Below are positions 38,961 through 51,607 of a DNA stretch of 64,000 nucleotides, in pieces. The notes beneath the pieces were generated by a model, which did no database searches, had not been told where the DNA came from, and saw nothing but the letters and a program-made list of their open reading frames with translations. The DNA comes from Rhinopomastus cyanomelas (lineage: Eukaryota; Chordata; Aves; Bucerotiformes; Rhinopomastidae). Numbering within the stretch: position 1 is the stretch's first letter; the number at the start of each line of letters is the position of its first letter. A program made the position numbers and the translations under genes. The stretch lies in contig VXBP01002815.1 of assembly GCA_013400115.1 (NCBI GenBank), forward strand, positions 1,054,001-1,118,000, given 5' to 3'.

Positions 38961-41194
38961 CGGTGTCAGAGTAAGTACCTGTTGAGTATTGCTAAACAAA
39001 GAGAAAAACAACTAATTTGCTTCTTAGTGAGCCAGTAATAATGTGTTAGCATTTCAGTCTGTTTACTTTTCAGCCAGACAGGGCTTCTGCTTGAGCATGT
39101 ATTTCACAAGTTCTACTCCGTAAACAAGCCTTTTAAAATCTGTGCTCATAAACTACATCAATGAAAGCTCTGATTATGAAAAATGTATGAACAGGAGTAT
39201 TTATGTGGTAGCCCCTTCAAGTAATGACTGTAGGGGCTTTGGATTATGCCACCGACATTTAAACGCTGTCTGGACCAAAGTGTTTTACAGCTAGATGCTC
39301 ATTCCTTCAAGAATTAGAACAGGTACACTACGCACCGCTTTCCTTCCTTTTCTCTTATTCACACCACGATGGGAAGGGCCCGGAGGCCGCCCTCTAACTC
39401 TGCTTGCTGGGATCCCCTTAATTTCTGCTGTGCCACGGCGTGTGCTGCTGCCTGGCAATTAAAACCTGCCAAACAAGGTTGGCTTGCAATGATGTATCAG
39501 AGGATCACTAAAGGATTACAGCTGTGTTCTGGTTCAGTGACCTCCTCCAAAATAGTCTATAGAAACCTGTGGGGTTTTCTGTTAAGCAAACAGCTACAAG
39601 CTTCCCTTTCTTTTACAAATCCCCTTTTGATAGTTAAGAAACCATTCTCCAGGTGTTTCTTGAGGACTCTATTTCTGTAATTTGTTTGTTCGTGATTTTT
39701 GCGTTGTTAGAACGGGGGTGGTTTTGTATTCGCCTCACGTACGTGATTGTAAAGCCTTTGGATGGACAAGCAGAAAGTATTCATGTTGTTTTCTCAGTCC
39801 TGTATCAAACTACGTGAGGAACTTGGAGTCAGAAGAGCGAGTGCAGCGCTTGTTATGTGTGAATCCTCAACCTCAGATAGCCCAGGCTGTTTTCCAGCTG
39901 GGTTGGCATTAAGCGCCTGGTGAAAGGTGAAGCTAACTTTGTTGTTCTAGGCTCACCCGTCGCTTTCCTAAAACAAGTTAGCTCTCATGTTAGACAAAGG
40001 ACTGCTCTTTGTTTAAAAATAACTTGAAGTTGCCAGTCCTTTCAGAGAATGTAATTATTTCCTCTGGGGGAAAAAAGAATAACATGCCTTATCTGCTCAA
40101 GGAAAGCATTTAGGATGCCCTTTCCTGCTTTCTTTGTCCAGCAATAATCAGCCTTTTTTAGGAGGAACATTTCTGCTATCAACAGTTTTTCTCTGGTGGA
40201 GCCTAGTGAAAGTAACGTCAGCCTGTATTGTCCTCTGATGCACTCCCGGTAAATGTGTGCGATACGTCAGCTGTACTTGTCCCTTTCTCCCACGGAGTTT
40301 AATAAAGTGAATTATTTTGGTTAATAGCTTTTAGATTTAACAAACAATGCTGGTTTGGGTTAGACATCCATCTGGTCCACTTTCCAAATTGTCAGCCTGA
40401 TGATGGATGTGGATGTGTACAATAGAAACAGATGACTGGAGGGACTTGTGAAATCCTGCAGAGAATTAAGTCGGCAGATTGTTTCCCCCAGTGAGCAATT
40501 TGGCAGACCTCGTAAACCCGCCCAGGGCTTACCTCTCACAGGATGCAGGAGCTCTTGTGAATCGAGGTTCGGGCTCGTTCTATACTCCTTCTGAATACAC
40601 ATCTTCATTAATGCCACGTTGTCTAGGTTCACGACGCAGAGAAGAGGTTTGTTCTTCGTTTGCTTAATGCTGCTAAGCAGGATTTAGCAAGACTATCTGT
40701 GTTTATTTGATTAGACTCCAGCAAAAATCATCAGGTGCTTCTGAGTTGGATTGCATGTGAGTAGGATTATGGCAGAGTGTGAGAAGTGTAACCTGTAGGA
40801 CGATGGTGGCTTTTATCTTCTTGGACAACTTGTGCATTACGCACCACTGAGGTGGCACTGCTGTATTTCCACAGGTAAGGGTTCTCTGCTGTATCTCTCA
40901 GTCACTCGTGGACCCTTCTTGTCTTCTGAATGGCAGTTTGGAGTTGGATGGAAAGGCTATACGTGCACAACTCCCACATTTCACTTGGATAATCTTTTCT
41001 GATCTCTTCAAGGTGACTTGCAGGAAATTCTACCAAACTAACAAGCCCAAGCTTTACCTGAAGCAGTCGATCCAGTTTCTCTGGAGTCGTACCCATACTC
41101 CTTAGAACTATTTAGAAGAATGATTCTCTGAAGTGAAGTCTGGGTGCAGAGCAATCTGCTCATGACAGCTTCGGGCTTTGACATTGAAAGAGAA

Positions 41195-41285
41195 AACAAA
41201 AGACACCCCCAAGACAAACAAACAAGAAAACCCACTGAAAAACCCAACCCAAACAAAACCAAACCAACAAAACCTCAACAAAGCT
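41195..41285. repeat. A/C-rich low-complexity tract
   Basis: The + strand is almost only A and C over about 90 bases, built of loose ACAAA, AACCC and AACCAAA words without a fixed period. The minus strand is correspondingly T/G-rich. It could be a decayed simple repeat. Confidence 0.6.
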
Positions 41286-41379
41286 ATGACATTATTTCCA
41301 AAACACTACCTCAGCTGCCCCTAACTGGGGTTTAACCCGGTCTGATTTGCGAATGCATTTGTTACTTTTCCTTTACATA

Positions 41380-42200
41380 CCCTTTTGATGTCTTTCATCC
41401 ATCAACGTTAGCAACAACAGTAAATGCATTGATCTTTGCTACACTTGGCGACTTAAATAACGCTTTATGTGAGAGCTATTGATTTATAAAATCCAGTCTG
41501 TGTAATTAACATTTGAACTGTCAAAAGCTGGAAACCCTATCAACCCGCTGCTTATTTATAACTCAAAGAGAATGACATAAAATAACCAAATTAATAAACT
41601 AGCTCCTTTTTTTGGCCTTCAGTTACGTCAAGCCAAGTGGTGTTTTCAAGAACAGTGATGTGTTTCTTCCACTTCTGACAATAAGAAATTATGTGTCTCA
41701 TCTGAATTGTTGAAAAATAGTCTCTAAATATGTGATTATCCCTGAGGTGGAGGAAGAATTCCGCATGGATAGTTCTGAAAGGGTTTAGTGTAAAAGATGC
41801 AGAAATAAGTGACGGTGTTAGGGCGAATTAAGGTAGCCAATTTATGTCGGGTTCGCCAAGAGCCTTTGATCTGGCCCTTAATTAGTGCCCGCTCTTCCGC
41901 ATGAGAGTACCCAGAGGTGTATGGCCCTGTTTGCACGTCGAGAGCATTATCCAGCTATCTGCACAAATTACACAATGAGATGCTCCGAGAGCCCCGCAAG
42001 GATCACTTTGTGTTTCTGAATCAAGCACTAGCCAGGTGCCTGTTACAGAGTTTGCTTAAGACGACGGCAATATTTCAGTTGAGTTCTGTGAACTTTGGAC
42101 TCTGCTTTGTTGGCATTTTTGTCATAATTCAGCATCACACAAGGACTTGATCGATGCTGTCTCTGCTCGATAGAGGGTGTGATCATCTCCTTACCACTCT
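41380..42200. promoter_or_regulatory. Candidate regulatory region with homeobox, TCF-like and CpG words
   Basis: The left part has GCATTGATCTTTGC near 41427, GTGTAATTAACATTTG near 41500 and ACCAAATTAATAAAC near 41586. The right part has a CpG-richer stretch at about 41810-41945 with GGGCGAATTAAGG and GGCCCTTAATTAGTGCCCGC. The combination resembles conserved intronic enhancers. Inference from composition only. Confidence 0.25.
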
Positions 42201-44062
42201 TGAACTGAGCAGCACCGTTGAAATCCTTCAAATGGAGTTTGTGGAGGCAGGCCTTACCCAATTTATAAACCTATTAGCATGTTTCAAGCTTAAAGGACAC
42301 AAAAAAGAGAAATACAAGTTTCGTGTAAACAGAATAACAATAGCTGTACAGAGTAGGGTTTGTTTTTTAGCAAAGACTTGTGCATGAATCATTTCCCCTT
42401 CAGTCCCTTTGTCAAAGGAGTTTTGTGTTTATATCTTCTCTGGATATTCATAGCTGTTTTTCTTTTTAGACATAATACTCTCCTTGAATCAAATGAATAG
42501 GTAGCCTTACATGGCTTTCAAGTCTGGTGGTGGTGCCTTTCTGTGCCATTGTTTCCTCCTGCTCTACTTGTGTATCTCTTCTGGTGCTTCCAGGCACTCG
42601 TTGGCTGTTCACCTTTTGATTTAATTTACCTTCTACAAAATAAGCAACTGAGAGTGGCTCTTATACCAAGGGTGAACCTGTGGGAAGAAAACACACTTAT
42701 GTTTTTAGCTTTTATATTCTACTAAATGTTCTGTATGGCTCCGTCCTTCCTTCATCCGGGTGTCAGTGGATGCACACGTACGGATGGATCGGTATCAGTG
42801 TGATCAGACTGGCCCTACAGTAGCTGCAGACTATGCAGTAGCAACAGGAGTTTCCTTCCTGCTAGATTTGGGTCCTCTTTCTGTAAGGCAGTTCTACCTT
42901 CCACCTGCTATGTGCTGGGATTCAAACAGAAACAACTGATTTCCTTGAGAGCTCAACAAGTCTCTGTAAACATCAGTGATACGAAGAGAATGCGAAAGCA
43001 TGGAGGTTGTGCTTTGATACCAGCTTCAGCCCAGAGAGTTTGGAGGCTTCTGTGGAGGGTTTGCTTTGTCTTCCACAGCTAATGTGCTCTGCTTCTGTTT
43101 GCCCTCTTTGTACTCTGTCATGCCCTTTTCTCTGGGTACACTGGCAGCTGGCTATGAGATATTTCCCAAATCTCTCAAATAATTCTGCAGACTTTTGTTT
43201 GAGGATGAACTTCATCCTCAAAAGCATAAGCCAAGGAAGTGGCTGCATCTTCTTCTTGGGTTTTTATCTTGGAGCAGATATTCCATGAAGTCATGAAAGT
43301 AGGAATTTTGGTGGCCTTCTGATACAAAACAAACTAGTTTTAGGGTTGGTTTTTTTTTGCCCTGACTCAGCTGAAGTATTAAAGGAGGTCATAAAGTAAA
43401 ACCAAATCCTGAGCTGTAGAAATTAAATGGGAAAGGGAAACCTTAGTGGGATTTTAGGTTAATATAGCAGGAGCTGCTTGAGGCTCCGTTAAAATGGTAT
43501 CAGCTCTCTTCTAGTTTTTTCTTCCTTGGCTGCTCTGCTAAATAAATCATTCTAAAGAAAAGAATGATACAATTGCTTCTAGGAAAATCATTCCCAGTGT
43601 ATTTGGGGACAGCCAAGACAGAATTTTAAACCAAGAGAATTTTCAACTTAGTGATTTTGTAGGCCACCGTCTTTTTTTCCTGTCAGATCCAGGTCCTGTA
43701 AAAACTCTTTTGTGCTCCTGTGGGCTCTCCCACCTTCAATTCTGTTTTGAGAGCTTCTAATAAGAATCAAGAAACGTTTTCTCAAAAAGGAATTCTTCAA
43801 GACATGATCCTGCAGTGGTCAAAAGGATGGTCTTTAAATAGATTGCAGAGTGTTAGAATAGGCTGTGTTTAAGGACTTTAAAGGAACTGGTGATAGCAAG
43901 ATTATTTTTTTTATGATAGAAAAACCTGCTTTGGCTTTTCTCTGCCACATCATAGCACACAGATGTATTTTTGGGGTCCAGCTAAAGCTGTTTGTGGGAA
44001 GAAATGGGAAAAGGGTTAAAAAGGGAAATGTTTGTGCCATAAAACAAGGTAGTGAGGCTGGC

Positions 44063-44148
44063 AATAGAATCATAGAATCATTGAGGTTGGAAGACACCAC
44101 TAAAATCATTAAGTCCAACCATCAACCCGATACTACCATCAAAAAATG
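44063..44148 (-). repeat. CR1 LINE 3' tail, divergent subfamily
   Basis: Minus-strand terminus with AATAGAATCATAGAATCATT, then GAGGTTGGAAGACACCACTA and AAGTCCAACCATCAACCC. The GACACCACTAAAATC word differs from the other tails here, so this is a separate subfamily. Confidence 0.8.
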
Positions 44149-44163
44149 TTTTCCTGTGACAAG

Positions 44164-44580
44164 TCACAGAATCACACAGAATCACAGAACATTAGGGATT
44201 GGAGGGGATCTCGAAAGATCATCTAATCCAACCCCCTGCCATAGCAGGATCCCCTAGATCCAGTCACACAGGAACACATCCAGGCAGGTCTTAACCATCT
44301 CCAGAGAAGGAGATTCCACAACCTCCCTGGGCAGCCTGTTCCAGTGCTCCGTCACCCTCACTGGGAAGAAGTTCCTTCTGATATTTATATGGAACCTCCT
44401 ATGTTCCAGCTCACACCCACTGCCCCTTGTTCTATCACCAGATAACATGACCCTGGCTCTATCCTCCTGACACCCACCCTTCACATATTTATCAACATTA
44501 ATGAGGTCACCCCTCAGCCTCCTTTTTTCCAAGCTCTAGAGACCCAGCTCCCTCAGCCTCTCCTCGTAAGGGAGGTGTTC
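44164..44580 (-). repeat. CR1 LINE 3' fragment
   Basis: Minus-strand CR1 from the GAATCACAGAACATTAGGG tail into the C-terminal coding segment (frame 44254-44532 with MEKRRLRGDLINVDKYVKGG and VTEHWNRLPREVVESPSLE). It lies about 15 bases from another CR1 tail in the same orientation. It is truncated at about 44580 in the GGGAGGTGTTC region. Confidence 0.93.
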
Positions 44581-47010
44581 TGTGCTGTGTGTCTTAGGAT
44601 TGTGCAAGTTGCCAGTGGGATAAGCTGTGATGTTCTTTTAAACCCCACTGTTTCAGCCAAGATTTAGGGAAAACATGATCTGTTTGCATCAAGAAAGGAC
44701 GAGCTTAGAAACAAAATGGAACCACAGTAGTGGTTCATTCAGGTAGTACTGAAATAAAGAACTGCTGCTTCATTATAAGAAAGAGTAAGAATTTTTAATT
44801 AAATCTACTTAACTATCAGTGTGAAACACTTACTCTTGCCACTTGGGAGTCCTATTCTATTGAGCTGTTGAAAGCTAATCATAACTATACATTACAGGAT
44901 GTTCAGTTATCCCTCTTGGGATAACGCTCAACAGGTATGTAATCTCAAGTTCAATATTTCTTCCATCCAAATCAAATATATGATTGGCAATTACCCAATA
45001 ACTAACTTGCCAATTTGTTACTTGACCTATTCAAGGCAAAAAAAAGTTACCCATTGAAATCTTGTCTCCCAGGGACTGTACATTTAAAAGAAATAAATGT
45101 CACTTATTCGAGAAATATGTCACTTTCCTCACAGAACTTGCTGAGTCCTAAACCAATTTAATTCCACCCCCAATTAAACCTTTAAAAGCACCATCCATCA
45201 ACCTCCGCTGATAGGGTATTTGCATTTAGAGATTACAGTAGAGGAATCCAACATGCAGGTTATCTTTCTTATCTATAGGAGGACAAAAATGGGTAGTGTG
45301 GGCTCATTTACTTGACTTATGAAATTGAGGAAGAAAGACTGATTTGAATACAGTTCCTTCGGTATATTTCCAATGTAGAACCAGATACCGTCTTTGAAAA
45401 AGGTTCAGGAGACCCACTTCAAGGGAATGTTTTATACCATTGTGTGAAGATTCTTAACTAGGGCAGTATAGCTGAAAAATAACCTGATATTTTAATGAAA
45501 TATTCACTATGATGCATCGGTCCTTTCCAATCCGGGCTCAGAATGAGGCAGTAAAAAGCAATTTAAATTAAATTGTTGTACTCGGTGATTTATGTCATAC
45601 TTCCAACCAAGAAAATTTGAAACTCAAATATCCAATATTTTGGGTAGAATAGCCTTCCTGCAAATCAATGCAGCTAAAGTGACTGAATGGTCTAATGTAT
45701 GTTTGACGTTGTTGACAGTTTGTGGATGGATCATGTACTAACTTTCGCGGCGTCTCGCCAACGCGTTTTAGAAGGTTTGAATTCAAAAGAAGATTGATTC
45801 AAACATATCTGAGTTCAAAGTGACTTCCCGGTACATTTCTCAAGATTTACTATGTAATAATTTCAAATTTCTGCACCACAGAAGCTATTGAAGTTCATTT
45901 CCACGAGAGAATACAACTTGCATCCAGGCTTAGCATGTGTGCACGCTTGTCAGAAACAGAGATAAGAAGATCCTTTTGAAAAGGAAAAAAAGAGAGAAAT
46001 ATTTTTCCATATCCAAGTTGGGAACAAGAAGAAAATGGTCCCGATTCCCCAGAAGGCTGCAGTTATCAGCTGTCACTCAGCACAGGGCAGCTTGTACTCG
46101 ACCGTATGTGCTCTGAAGCATCAGCCTGTGAACGTCACAACCGAACTTTAATCTGTTCTTGATGGGATTCTGCTATCCAGAGCAGTACCTGCTTTCTTTG
46201 GAAGATCCTTTCTGTCTTTGTGTTGGGTTTCCCAACTCTAGTTTCCTTTTTAATGTAAATATACTCGTGTATTGTGCATTCAATCCCCTAGACGAACCCT
46301 TTAAAACAGCCTTTTATGGCAGTTATCATGAACCTGCCTGAAGATGGCTCACATCCCTTTTCCTGGCAAACAGGGAGAGCAGAAGCATTTCTGTACTGTT
46401 GCACTTCTCCTGCGCTGATTGTTCAGCTGCTGTATGCAATTTATTTATCTAGTCTCATTTTCCTGGAAAATTCCTCAGCTACTCTATTTATCTGTCTGTG
46501 TCAGTTGATTGTAGCTTCAGACACGCATTCGAAGGAAGGGCAGAGCTTTAACTAGGGCTAAAATCAATATAGGTGTGTTTTTAATAAACCAATTATATTT
46601 GGGGTTTATTGAAAAATGTACCTCAGACAAAAACGTATTTTCAATATCATATCTGTCAGGTGAACTGAGTGGTGGAAAGGCAGCTGCTGTAGTGCTGTTT
46701 GTTAGTGATTTAGCTGTATTTGCTCTGCCTTGTTGATTTATGAACAGGTTAATCCAACTTTAATATTTTGGCTCACCTACGAGCGGCTTGAAAGCAGAGA
46801 CACGTAACAAAGACAAATAAAGTCGCGGTGGCGGCGAGGATCTCTTACCTTGTTCTCTGCACTCACTGCATTGCTCATCCTCCAGATGTGTTCAAGGTTA
46901 GTGATTCATCAGGATGGACTGATTTCCTTCAGATGGGAACGTGTCATTTTACATGTAGCTGTTGGTGTCCAGCACTGGATGTCCAGCACTGTGGTCCCTA
47001 ACCCAGATTG
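44581..47010. other. Gene-free stretch, probable SDK1 intron 1
   Basis: No exon or known repeat. Two small CpG clusters (45746-45765 and about 46778-46837) stand out from CpG-poor surroundings. Confidence 0.5.
45746..45765. promoter_or_regulatory. Very dense CpG cluster
   Basis: Six CpG dinucleotides in 20 bases (CGCGGCGTCTCGCCAACGCG) inside AT-rich intronic sequence. The outer CGCG words and inner CGs give weak dyad symmetry. Possible unmethylated regulatory site. Confidence 0.25.
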
Positions 47011-47110
47011 ACCGTGTGACTTGGTCTAGGTGATCCTGCTGTGGCAGGGGGATTGGACTAGAGATGATCTTTCAAGGTGCCTTCCAATCTCTAATGATTC
47101 TATGATTCTA
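47011..47110 (+). repeat. CR1 LINE 3' end
   Basis: Sense-strand terminus: GTGTGACTTGGTCTAGGTGA, then the TGTGGCAGGGGGATTGGACT segment, GATGATCTTTCAAGG and two ATGATTCTAT-type tail units. Confidence 0.9.
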
Positions 47111-50100
47111 CTTCTGGAGAAAAATCCCACAGATTTGTAGCAGGGTAGTTGTGGTGGGTTTTGCTGCTGGTGGTGATGTGGTAGTTCTCTTTGAGTAGGA
47201 TAACTTACCCTATCTCAGCAGGATAAAGGTGTTCAAGATCAAACTGTATCTTTAATAAAAATACATCCATTCCCAAGGGACAGGACTGCAGGGCTGCTTT
47301 TGAGATCTCATAGCAGATGTGTTTAATCTGACTTTGCTTTATGTACTTTACAAATGTAAGCTGTTGGGTGCTAAGAATCACTACCCAGATTTCTTCGTGT
47401 GTTTGTTAGAGGGAATATCTAAGGTCCCTGAGACAGTACTGTGAATGCTTTAACTCCCTGAAACAGTTTCTGAAGTCATGTTCACTTACCTATCTCTATG
47501 AGATTGTGTTCCCTTGGTTAACTTATGAGTAGCAGCTCTTGGAATTTTTGTTATCCTTCCCTTCAATGCAAATCTGTGCAGTCAGACTGCCTTCTCCTCT
47601 TACACACTGTTTGTGCCTGAACATGAATTTGAGGGAGAGTAGAGCCTGAGCAAGCTCTCAGCTTTTCCGTGATGCATCTCGTTTGCAAGGGCTGAGGAGA
47701 AGCCCGAAGTAGATAACAACAGCATACAGCACCAGCTCTGTATTTAAATGTCAGCATTAATCCAAACAAAAGTGTACTGGCATTGTCAAATCAGGTCCTG
47801 AAACCTTATTTTGAGATAAAATCCATCTAAGCTGAGCCAAAGTGAAAAATAGACGGGCTAACCTGGCAGGATAATGGAACTCTCGCAGCGTAGTGACGCA
47901 CAAAAGCAAGGCAGCCGTGTTGTGGAGTGTATTTCCAGATAATTTTCTCATATTCAATCCTTTCTTTTCTTGAGTTTTACATAAAAATAAACCTGTGCCA
48001 CCCTTTGAAGACACTAGTCAGAGTGTTAGTGAGTTTTGGAAGCAGACGCAATGAAAACTTGCAGAAGCTGTACATCTGCGCCACCAGATTCACACCTTAT
48101 CCTTCGCAACTCCGGTAATTTTTTTAGTAGTATTTTTAAATCAGTGTAAGTCGAAGGGCCAGAGAAGCTGGAAATATTAACACATTCAGCAATTAGAAGA
48201 GAAGAGAAGCGTGTTGCACGAGCTCCCTTTTTCCCTTTGCAGACAGAAAATGCCAACGTGAATTCCAGTATTTCATTACCCCAGTTTCTAGGCTTCTAGG
48301 GCTCAGACAAGGGTTTTCTTAGGTTTTGACTAAGAATAGAAACTGGGATGCTGTCGTGGCCTCTAAACCCTTGCTTGGCCAAGGTTAGCCTTATGGTGAA
48401 TCCTTCCTGTGCTGGACTGATGAAGTGCAAGCATCTCACACCTGTTACGTGAGCCCCTTGTATATTCCAGCCTTTAGCCAGTTATTCCTTCCTTACAATC
48501 TCCTTTCACAAATGACGTTCATTTTTCTTGCTGATTTTCCTGTTTACCCGGGATGCTCTATAAAAACCAAACTTGCCCTTGTAGGTCTCATTTAAAATTC
48601 TGCTTTCCATCATAGCTTCAAGATGTGAGGCTCAGGGTGGTGCAGTGCCTTTTTGATCACGTCTGAGGTGCGAGCAGCGCTGTGCTGCAGAAATGCCAAA
48701 GTCATCAAAGCTTTGCTCCTGCCTCTCTTTGTGGCATAATTGCTCAGTATTTTATTTTCACTTCTGCTTTCAGTGAATATTTAGTGAGCTCTGATTACAT
48801 AATTGAATTTGATAAACTGATGGTATGTGATTGATGAGAACGTCAGGAATAAAAGATTAGAAGATAAAATTGCTTCGAGGGTTTAAGTAAATCTTCCAGA
48901 GAGCTGGGGCAATTTATGAAGCCATGCTATAGTCTGTACAAGTATATTCCCACAGGTCTATTACATTTTAGCTTCTGCCAGAATTGGACTGAGTTTTGAA
49001 AATCATTTTCGTGTAATAACAGCTTGATTGTGATACTTTAAATGGGAAATAGCTCTGAGTGGGTTGCAACATCACTGGGTTTGGAATATTTGAGTAGCAA
49101 ATGTGAGGCTGAATGACAGACCCGTGGGTAGCAGTCTTTGTCTTTCAAATAAATAATATTTTATTGGAAAAAATTTTATAGGTTAGCAGGAGTAAGTGGA
49201 TAGTTCAGAGAGAAATACTGGAACTGTACTGCTTGAGTCCTTAATTTACTCAAAACAGAATCAACAAATTACTCAGGTGGAGGTTTGCAGTACAGATGCC
49301 AGTTTTGGTGTAATCTCCCCAAATGGCTCAACTTTCTTCAGGACTAGTTTTAACAACTCACTTTGTGAGCCTCTGTGTGCTCGCAGGTAAGGGTGATGAT
49401 TTTCCAGGGACTGATCATTCCCATTTACCAGCTGGACTCAGTCACATCCCCTTCCCAAAAAATGAGTACAACTCCCTGCCACTGCCTTTTCATCTCAACA
49501 GGAAGCCTGTTCTGATTTTCTCATATGTTGAATTGTCAGAGCTTCCTGTACCTCCAATTTAAAGGAAATAATACTGATCTGCATTAGCCTTTAATTAATT
49601 TGTTTGAAAACTAAATTGTTTAAGGTGCTCCAAATCAAAACGGGCCTTATCTCAAAATACTTGTTTTCAGTGAGGTCAGATGCGGCAACATCAGTCAAGT
49701 ATTGCCTGGAAATTATGTGCTTTTTTTTTAACTGCAGAAATAACTTCTGGAGTCAAATTCTAAAACCTAGGGAGACAAATTGTCAACACAAATCATCAAA
49801 TGTGTATTCAGCTGATGTTCAACCTCATAGGCAATTGCAGCAAATAGTTTGGCAACCATCAACCCTCGATGCCTTGACCACGCTGAGCCGAAGCGCAGCT
49901 GCTACCCTGGGACTGTGCAATTGGGCTGATAATGAGTCTGTATCGCTGTGTCGTCTGTGAAGCAATAAAAATTCCCTGATAAGAGGCAAAGTGAAAGATA
50001 AAAGCTTAGAGAGGTTGATATCACCGGGCTGAACCGTGTCCTCACTCTGTCCCAGTCTTCAGCGGAACCAAAATAACTAGGGCACCTTAAAAACTGCTGG

Positions 50101-50402
50101 CACCCCCGTTGCCTTGATCTCCTTCTCCCCTAATACGTAGGGTTGCTGTCCTGAGTCTATCAGCTATTAAATTTTATAGCACGTGGCTAGTGGATTAACA
50201 AGTTCCACACAGCCATGACTAGTACATAAGGTCACTTCCTCGCACTCTCTGAAAGATTGCATAAACAACTTAAAAATCAAGTATGAGAACGCCTGAGCTG
50301 AATGCAAACAGCTTTTAGAGGAAAGATGAGCAACTAAACCAAAGCATCAGCTGCACTTGGGACAACGTCTCTCCATATGTTTTGTACATATGAGTACATT
50401 TA
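47111..50402. other. Gene-free stretch, probable SDK1 intron 1
   Basis: No exon or recognisable repeat. The part near 48770-48890 is AT-rich with ATTACATAATTGAATTTG words and could be regulatory, but evidence is thin. Confidence 0.5.
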
Positions 50403-51110
50403 GAGTTCTCAGGTGGAAAGAGACTTGGGGGTACCAGTAAGCAAACTTAACATGAGTCAGCAGTGTGCCCAGGCGGCCAAGAGGGCCAATGGCATCCTGG
50501 CCTGCATCAAGAATGGTGTGGCCAGCAGGTCAAGAGAGGTTATTCTTCCCCTGTATTTGGCACTGGTTAGACCACACCTGGAGTATTGTGTTCAGTTCTG
50601 GGCCCCTCAGTTTAAGAGGGATGTTGAGGTGCTGGAACGAGTCCAGAGAAGGGCAACTGGAATGGCAAAGGGGCTGGAAGATCAGCCCTATGAGGAGAGG
50701 CTGAGGGAGCTGGGTTTGTTCAGCCTGGAAAAGAGGAGGCTCAGGGGCGACCTTATCGCTGTCTATAACTATCTGAAAGGTGGTTGTAGTCAGGCAGGGG
50801 TCGGTCATTTCTCCCTGGCCACTGGAGACAAGACAAGAGGTCACAGTCTTAAGCTCCATCAGGGGAGGTTTAGACCTGACATTAGGAAAAGCTTTTTCAC
50901 TGAAAGAGTGATCCTGTCTTGGAATGGGCTGCCCACAGAGGTGGTTGAGTCACCGTCCCTGGAGGTGTCCAAGATTAGGCTGGATGAGGTGCTGAGTGGC
51001 ATGATCTAGATGTTAGATGCTAGGTTTACTGGGTTTATTTGGATTTAGGTTGGACTGGATGATCTTTAAGGTCTTTTCCAACCTTATCATTACTGTGATC
51101 CTGTGATACA
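50403..51110 (+). repeat. CR1 LINE fragment with long intact C-terminal frame
   Basis: Sense-strand CR1, 5' truncated. A 198-codon frame at 50413-51009 is open from the ERDLGVPVSKLNMSQQCAQ region through ALVRPHLEYCVQFWAPQF and YEERLRELGLFSLEKRRLRG to the stop codon at its usual place (DEVLSGMI). The tail is GGTCTTTTCCAACCTTATCA, then TTACTGTGATCCTGTGATAC. The catalytic core is missing, so it is inactive, but the clean frame suggests recent insertion or little decay. Confidence 0.94.
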
Positions 51111-51523
51111 TGAAAGAATGATTTTGTTTAAACACGCACCGCGCTCCTACACAGCAGCGGCGCCTACCTCATAAATACTATTCCATGTTTTACGTTGAGT
51201 GACTGGCTTTGAGTGTAACTTTTACTGTGTGTTTTATACGTGTGCATAAACCTGTTACTTTTTATTAGAGAAGATATTTGTAAACTTCCAGAATTAAGTT
51301 TGTCGTTCCTATAGAGTTACCAGCAGAAATCCGATGAGTGAAGCGTGAGAAGCTTCATCTTCCAGAGGTGGCAAGGGGTGGGTCTCCAGCAGCTGTACAC
51401 CTGTAATAAATCTGTGTTTGAGCAGAGTTCTGGCAATTTACCAGTCGTGAATTTTGCTGCTTGGTGTATTTTAAGCATGTAGCCTCCAACGAGACTTTGA
51501 GACTACGTGTAACTCTTGAATGT
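51111..51523. other. Short gene-free stretch
   Basis: Unique sequence with a small CpG-rich start (ACGCACCGCGCTCC and CAGCGGCGCC near 51135-51165). No exon seen. Confidence 0.5.
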
Positions 51524-51590
51524 TATCACAGTATCACAGTATTACCAAGGTTGGAAGAGACCTCATAGATCATCAAGTACCCTAATTCAA
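51524..51590 (-). repeat. CR1 LINE 3' tail, minus strand
   Basis: TATCACAGTATCACAGTATT, then ACCAAGGTTGGAAGAGACCT and AGATCATCAAGT: the terminus of an older CR1 subfamily in antisense orientation. Confidence 0.75.
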
Positions 51591-51607
51591 AATCTGTTGG
51601 TGGATTC

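Larger units (their letters stand above)
36715..44062. other. Gene-free stretch, probable SDK1 intron 1
   Basis: More than 7 kb free of recognisable CR1 and exons, the second longest repeat-poor part of the window. It holds a T-run near 36795-36812, an A/C-rich tract near 41195-41285 and candidate regulatory blocks listed separately. Confidence 0.5.

Noticed and set aside
50413..51009. CR1 frames (also at 11016, 27344, 27784, 44254, 56744, 61671) as host genes
   Set aside because: All are pieces of CR1 ORF2. The apparent Met starts are internal residues of the element, and the pieces lack the full enzyme.
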